Source: Bacteroidia bacterium (GTDB lineage: Bacteria > Bacteroidota > Bacteroidia > Bacteroidales > Azobacteroidaceae). From it: a DNA stretch of 16,119 bases. The translations under genes and the position numbers were made by a program. The DNA lies in NCBI GenBank assembly GCA_026000155.1, contig BNYG01000043.1, positions 1 to 16,119 of the forward strand, read 5' to 3'. The notes beneath the pieces were generated by a model. That model saw only the letters and a list, made by a program, of their open reading frames with translations. It was not told the origin of the DNA and made no database searches. This document shows positions 15,601-16,119 of this stretch, one piece after another; the stretch's first letter is position 1; each line of letters begins with the position of its first letter.

Positions 15601-15881
15601 AAGAATCCAAAGTAGAAAGCTGGTTTTCAGGAGAATACAAAAGCTATCAGGAACATTCCATCATCACCGAAGAAAACGGCGAAGTAGTCAGCAAGCGCCC
15701 CGACCGGGTATTGCTTTCCGATGATTCGACGATAGTGATTGATTATAAATTCGGGAAAGCCCATCCGGAATATAAAAAACAGGTCAAGCAGTATATGGAT
15801 TTATTGGAAAATATGAATTATCCGCAGGTCGAAGGGTATTTGTGGTATGTGGAGGAGCGGAAAGTTGAGAAAGTAATCTAA
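12693..15881 (+). CDS. UvrD-type helicase with C-terminal RecB-family nuclease (AddA/RecB-like)
   Basis: A 1062-residue DNA helicase-nuclease for double-strand break repair, cutting and unwinding DNA ends to load recombinase. I chose the ATG at 12693 (MSKIKIYKASAGSGKT), not the upstream TTG at 12651, which has a non-conserved leader. Superfamily 1 motifs are in order: Walker A ASAGSGKT (9-16), motif Ia AVTFTKDATGEMKDRI, motif II IDEFQDT (D394), motif III VGDVKQSIYRWR (424-), motif IV LEYNYRS, motif V TIHKSKGLQFP (H727) and motif VI VLYVGFTRAEQN (R807). The nuclease has H928 (GNIMHNLFE), D1004 (RPDRVLL) and DYK 1017-1019, the residues of the RecB nuclease set. Two repeat insertions lie in it, at about 635-646 and 860-867, both in frame and away from motifs. 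The AddB/RecC partner is not in the window. It is possibly an AddA-type enzyme. Confidence 0.95.
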   Translation: MSKIKIYKASAGSGKTYTLALEYIRELLVSHSSKTFRHILAVTFTKDATGEMKDRILAELYGLTFRTEDSEGFMDSMMENLESDGYVISPQLIQEQAGQALQAILHDYSRLNITTIDSFFQKVLRNLARELGKGSKFNLEMNTHKVLQEAVHATIEKANQNKQLLQWLTTYIEHKMDDERNWRIEQDIFEFSQCIYAEFFQEHEKTLRRQLSENPKLFSELNKQQHSIQNDCKAVFKKIMERMNAVLDSSQLGLEDFGNSKHGILFITKLGNGDTAATQGSYVGKCRDDAAFWGKAKHSRKAEMVDLAGSTFIPLLNEAIETLSVYHTSRMITGNLHQLGLIWDITKEITTQNAENNRFMLSDTAMFLNEMIDDSDAPFIYEKLGSDIHHVMIDEFQDTSRLQWKNFKALLSNILANDDFSLIVGDVKQSIYRWRNGDWRILNQIGDELQATVKSLEYNYRSEKVVVDFNNAFFTSAAENLTELYGIKFGEKSQSPFVSTYDAKDVQQKTKKKTASGYVSIQFIPDKKDDVPYSQLMPEAVFKQLQKLREAGVPANDICILTRTNKDIIVLADYLASLKSDHPEMAKQYYLSMVSDEAFQLKSSLSVKIIIEALKVISDPENVVNQAQLDYLLGVHGARCTVHDAWYRGFRLLPLFELVSYLYRFFDLEQIEGQSAYLFAFYDYIAKYLNDKPGDLPNFLQYWEEELKYKAIPTGSGVSGIRAMTIHKSKGLQFPTVIIPYCDWNINPKANNTTVWCGPKEGWYEVALLPVAYSSTMSETVFAPEYEDETSQSWMDNLNVLYVGFTRAEQNLILLAKNKKTLEVIDQITTVSDLLQLSVTELDGRWNEEEKQFETGKLIVGAGSARPTAAAQEQKSDNPLKQTPPPREITFVSKEFQPEKSIFKQSNQSREFVAPPREDGRLYGNIMHNLFEQITRFDTIEKAIDNLIIQGLLQPDEKEKYAEKIRSAIQESKVESWFSGEYKSYQEHSIITEENGEVVSKRPDRVLLSDDSTIVIDYKFGKAHPEYKKQVKQYMDLLENMNYPQVEGYLWYVEERKVEKVI
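14595..14622. repeat. GTGCACG heptamer tandem array inside the helicase gene
   Basis: Three exact units GTGCACG (14595-14601, 14602-14608, 14609-14615) are followed by GTACACG (14616-14622). The translated stretch reads VHGARCTVH, a composition unlike the surrounding helicase. It lies between the helicase core halves at about residue 635-646, in frame. Its unit length (7 nt) and copy number (4) equal those of the AATTATG array at 1811. Confidence 0.7.
15271..15292. repeat. GC-rich hairpin repeat inside the helicase gene
   Basis: GGGCGGG (15274-15280) and CCCGCCC (15286-15292) form a perfect 7-bp stem around GTCTG. The reading frame passes through as VGAGSARPT. The GC run is far above the local composition and sits in the linker between motif VI and the nuclease, where an insertion would be tolerated. 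The build is the same as at 2233-2251: 7-bp stem and 5-nt loop. Confidence 0.6.
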
Positions 15882-16119
15882 AAATTCCGATTGTATATCT
15901 ACCGTGCACTCTCTCTTCAATACCTGATCACATCTGTTTTTTGATTTTAGATAAAAAATAGTTACTTTCCCCTATAAATTCTCTCATTCTTACAAAGAGT
16001 GCAAACTACCCCTAAGTGTCGCCTTGGGCTTGCGATTTTCCCCTGCGAGTTTGGTTTATCCTGATGACAGGATAAACATTACCTCATGTCTGTGTGCTTA
16101 AAGTCCACATTTGCGGACA
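15882..16119. other. gene-free right edge
   Basis: I see no open frame of note in 15882-16119 on either strand. The region is AT-rich up to about 16010, then more GC. It contains a strong hairpin at 16054-16077 and a weak 8-bp inverted pair (TGCACTCT at 15905-15912 and AGAGTGCA at 15996-16003). The minus-strand frame entering from the right edge ends at a TAA at 16081-16079 after 12 codons, directly before the hairpin, so the end of a minus-strand gene is possible. Confidence 0.4.
16054..16077. terminator. perfect 10-bp-stem hairpin, possible terminator
   Basis: GTTTATCCTG (16054-16063) and CAGGATAAAC (16068-16077) pair perfectly around ATGA. It is 172 nt after the helicase stop, which is far for its terminator, and one base after a possible minus-strand stop codon at 16079-16081, where it would fit as terminator of a gene entering from the right. 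No T-run follows on either strand. Confidence 0.45.

Noticed and set aside
15905..16003. 8-bp inverted pair TGCACTCT / AGAGTGCA as transposon ends
   Set aside because: The arms are short and only 83 nt apart with no gene between; chance pairing is likely.

Overview
The window looks like a chromosomal segment of a Bacteroidota member, most likely Bacteroidales. The evidence is a short (about 258 aa) AMP nucleosidase followed by holA, a pyrB-pyrI pair with the zinc-binding regulatory chain, exported beta-barrel and CarboxypepD_reg-like proteins, Big_2 surface repeats, promoter motifs of the Bacteroidota type (TAnnTTTG with an upstream TTTG/TTG), and weak or absent Shine-Dalgarno sequences. Genus cannot be set from the sequence alone.

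Layout. 1-746: the 3' end of a large Big_2 (bacterial Ig-like) surface protein whose start lies outside the window. 747-1024: a gene-free gap with a 13-bp-stem hairpin, a smaller hairpin, a 16-bp palindrome and a good Bacteroidota promoter. 1025-3848 (+): a two-gene unit of exported, probably outer-membrane, beta-barrel proteins; the second carries helix-hairpin-helix motifs. 3845-5549 (-): an orphan HsdR-N-type nuclease-fold gene followed by an MscS-family channel. 5623-7440 (+): AMP nucleosidase and holA. 7419-12634 (-): a tightly packed run of a CarboxypepD_reg-like exported protein (broken by a one-base frameshift), pyrB, pyrI, a flavin reductase-like gene, a small outer-membrane barrel gene and glyA. 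12693-15881 (+): a RecB/AddA-type helicase-nuclease. 15882-16119: no gene seen, one perfect 10-bp-stem hairpin.

How genes fit together. pyrB and pyrI encode the two chains of aspartate carbamoyltransferase, glyA supplies glycine and one-carbon units for nucleotide synthesis, and the AMP nucleosidase breaks down AMP. The long minus-strand run is joined by gaps of 1-18 nt and two ATGA stop/start overlaps, so it is probably one transcript. Both convergent gene pairs overlap at their 3' ends (4 bp and 22 bp).

The most interesting signal is not a single gene. At least six short repeat-like elements are scattered through the window, three of them inside or across reading frames without breaking them: a hairpin in the HhH protein that translates through VIAGLTRNP, two insertions in the helicase (a GTGCACG heptamer array and a GC hairpin), and an AATTATG heptamer array that supplies the stop codon of one gene and the spacer before the next. 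They fall into two architectures: four-copy heptamer arrays, and 7-bp-stem/5-nt-loop hairpins. In addition, both divergent gene pairs appear to use face-to-face, overlapping promoters; at 5574-5615 the two -10-like elements form a perfect 10-bp inverted repeat.
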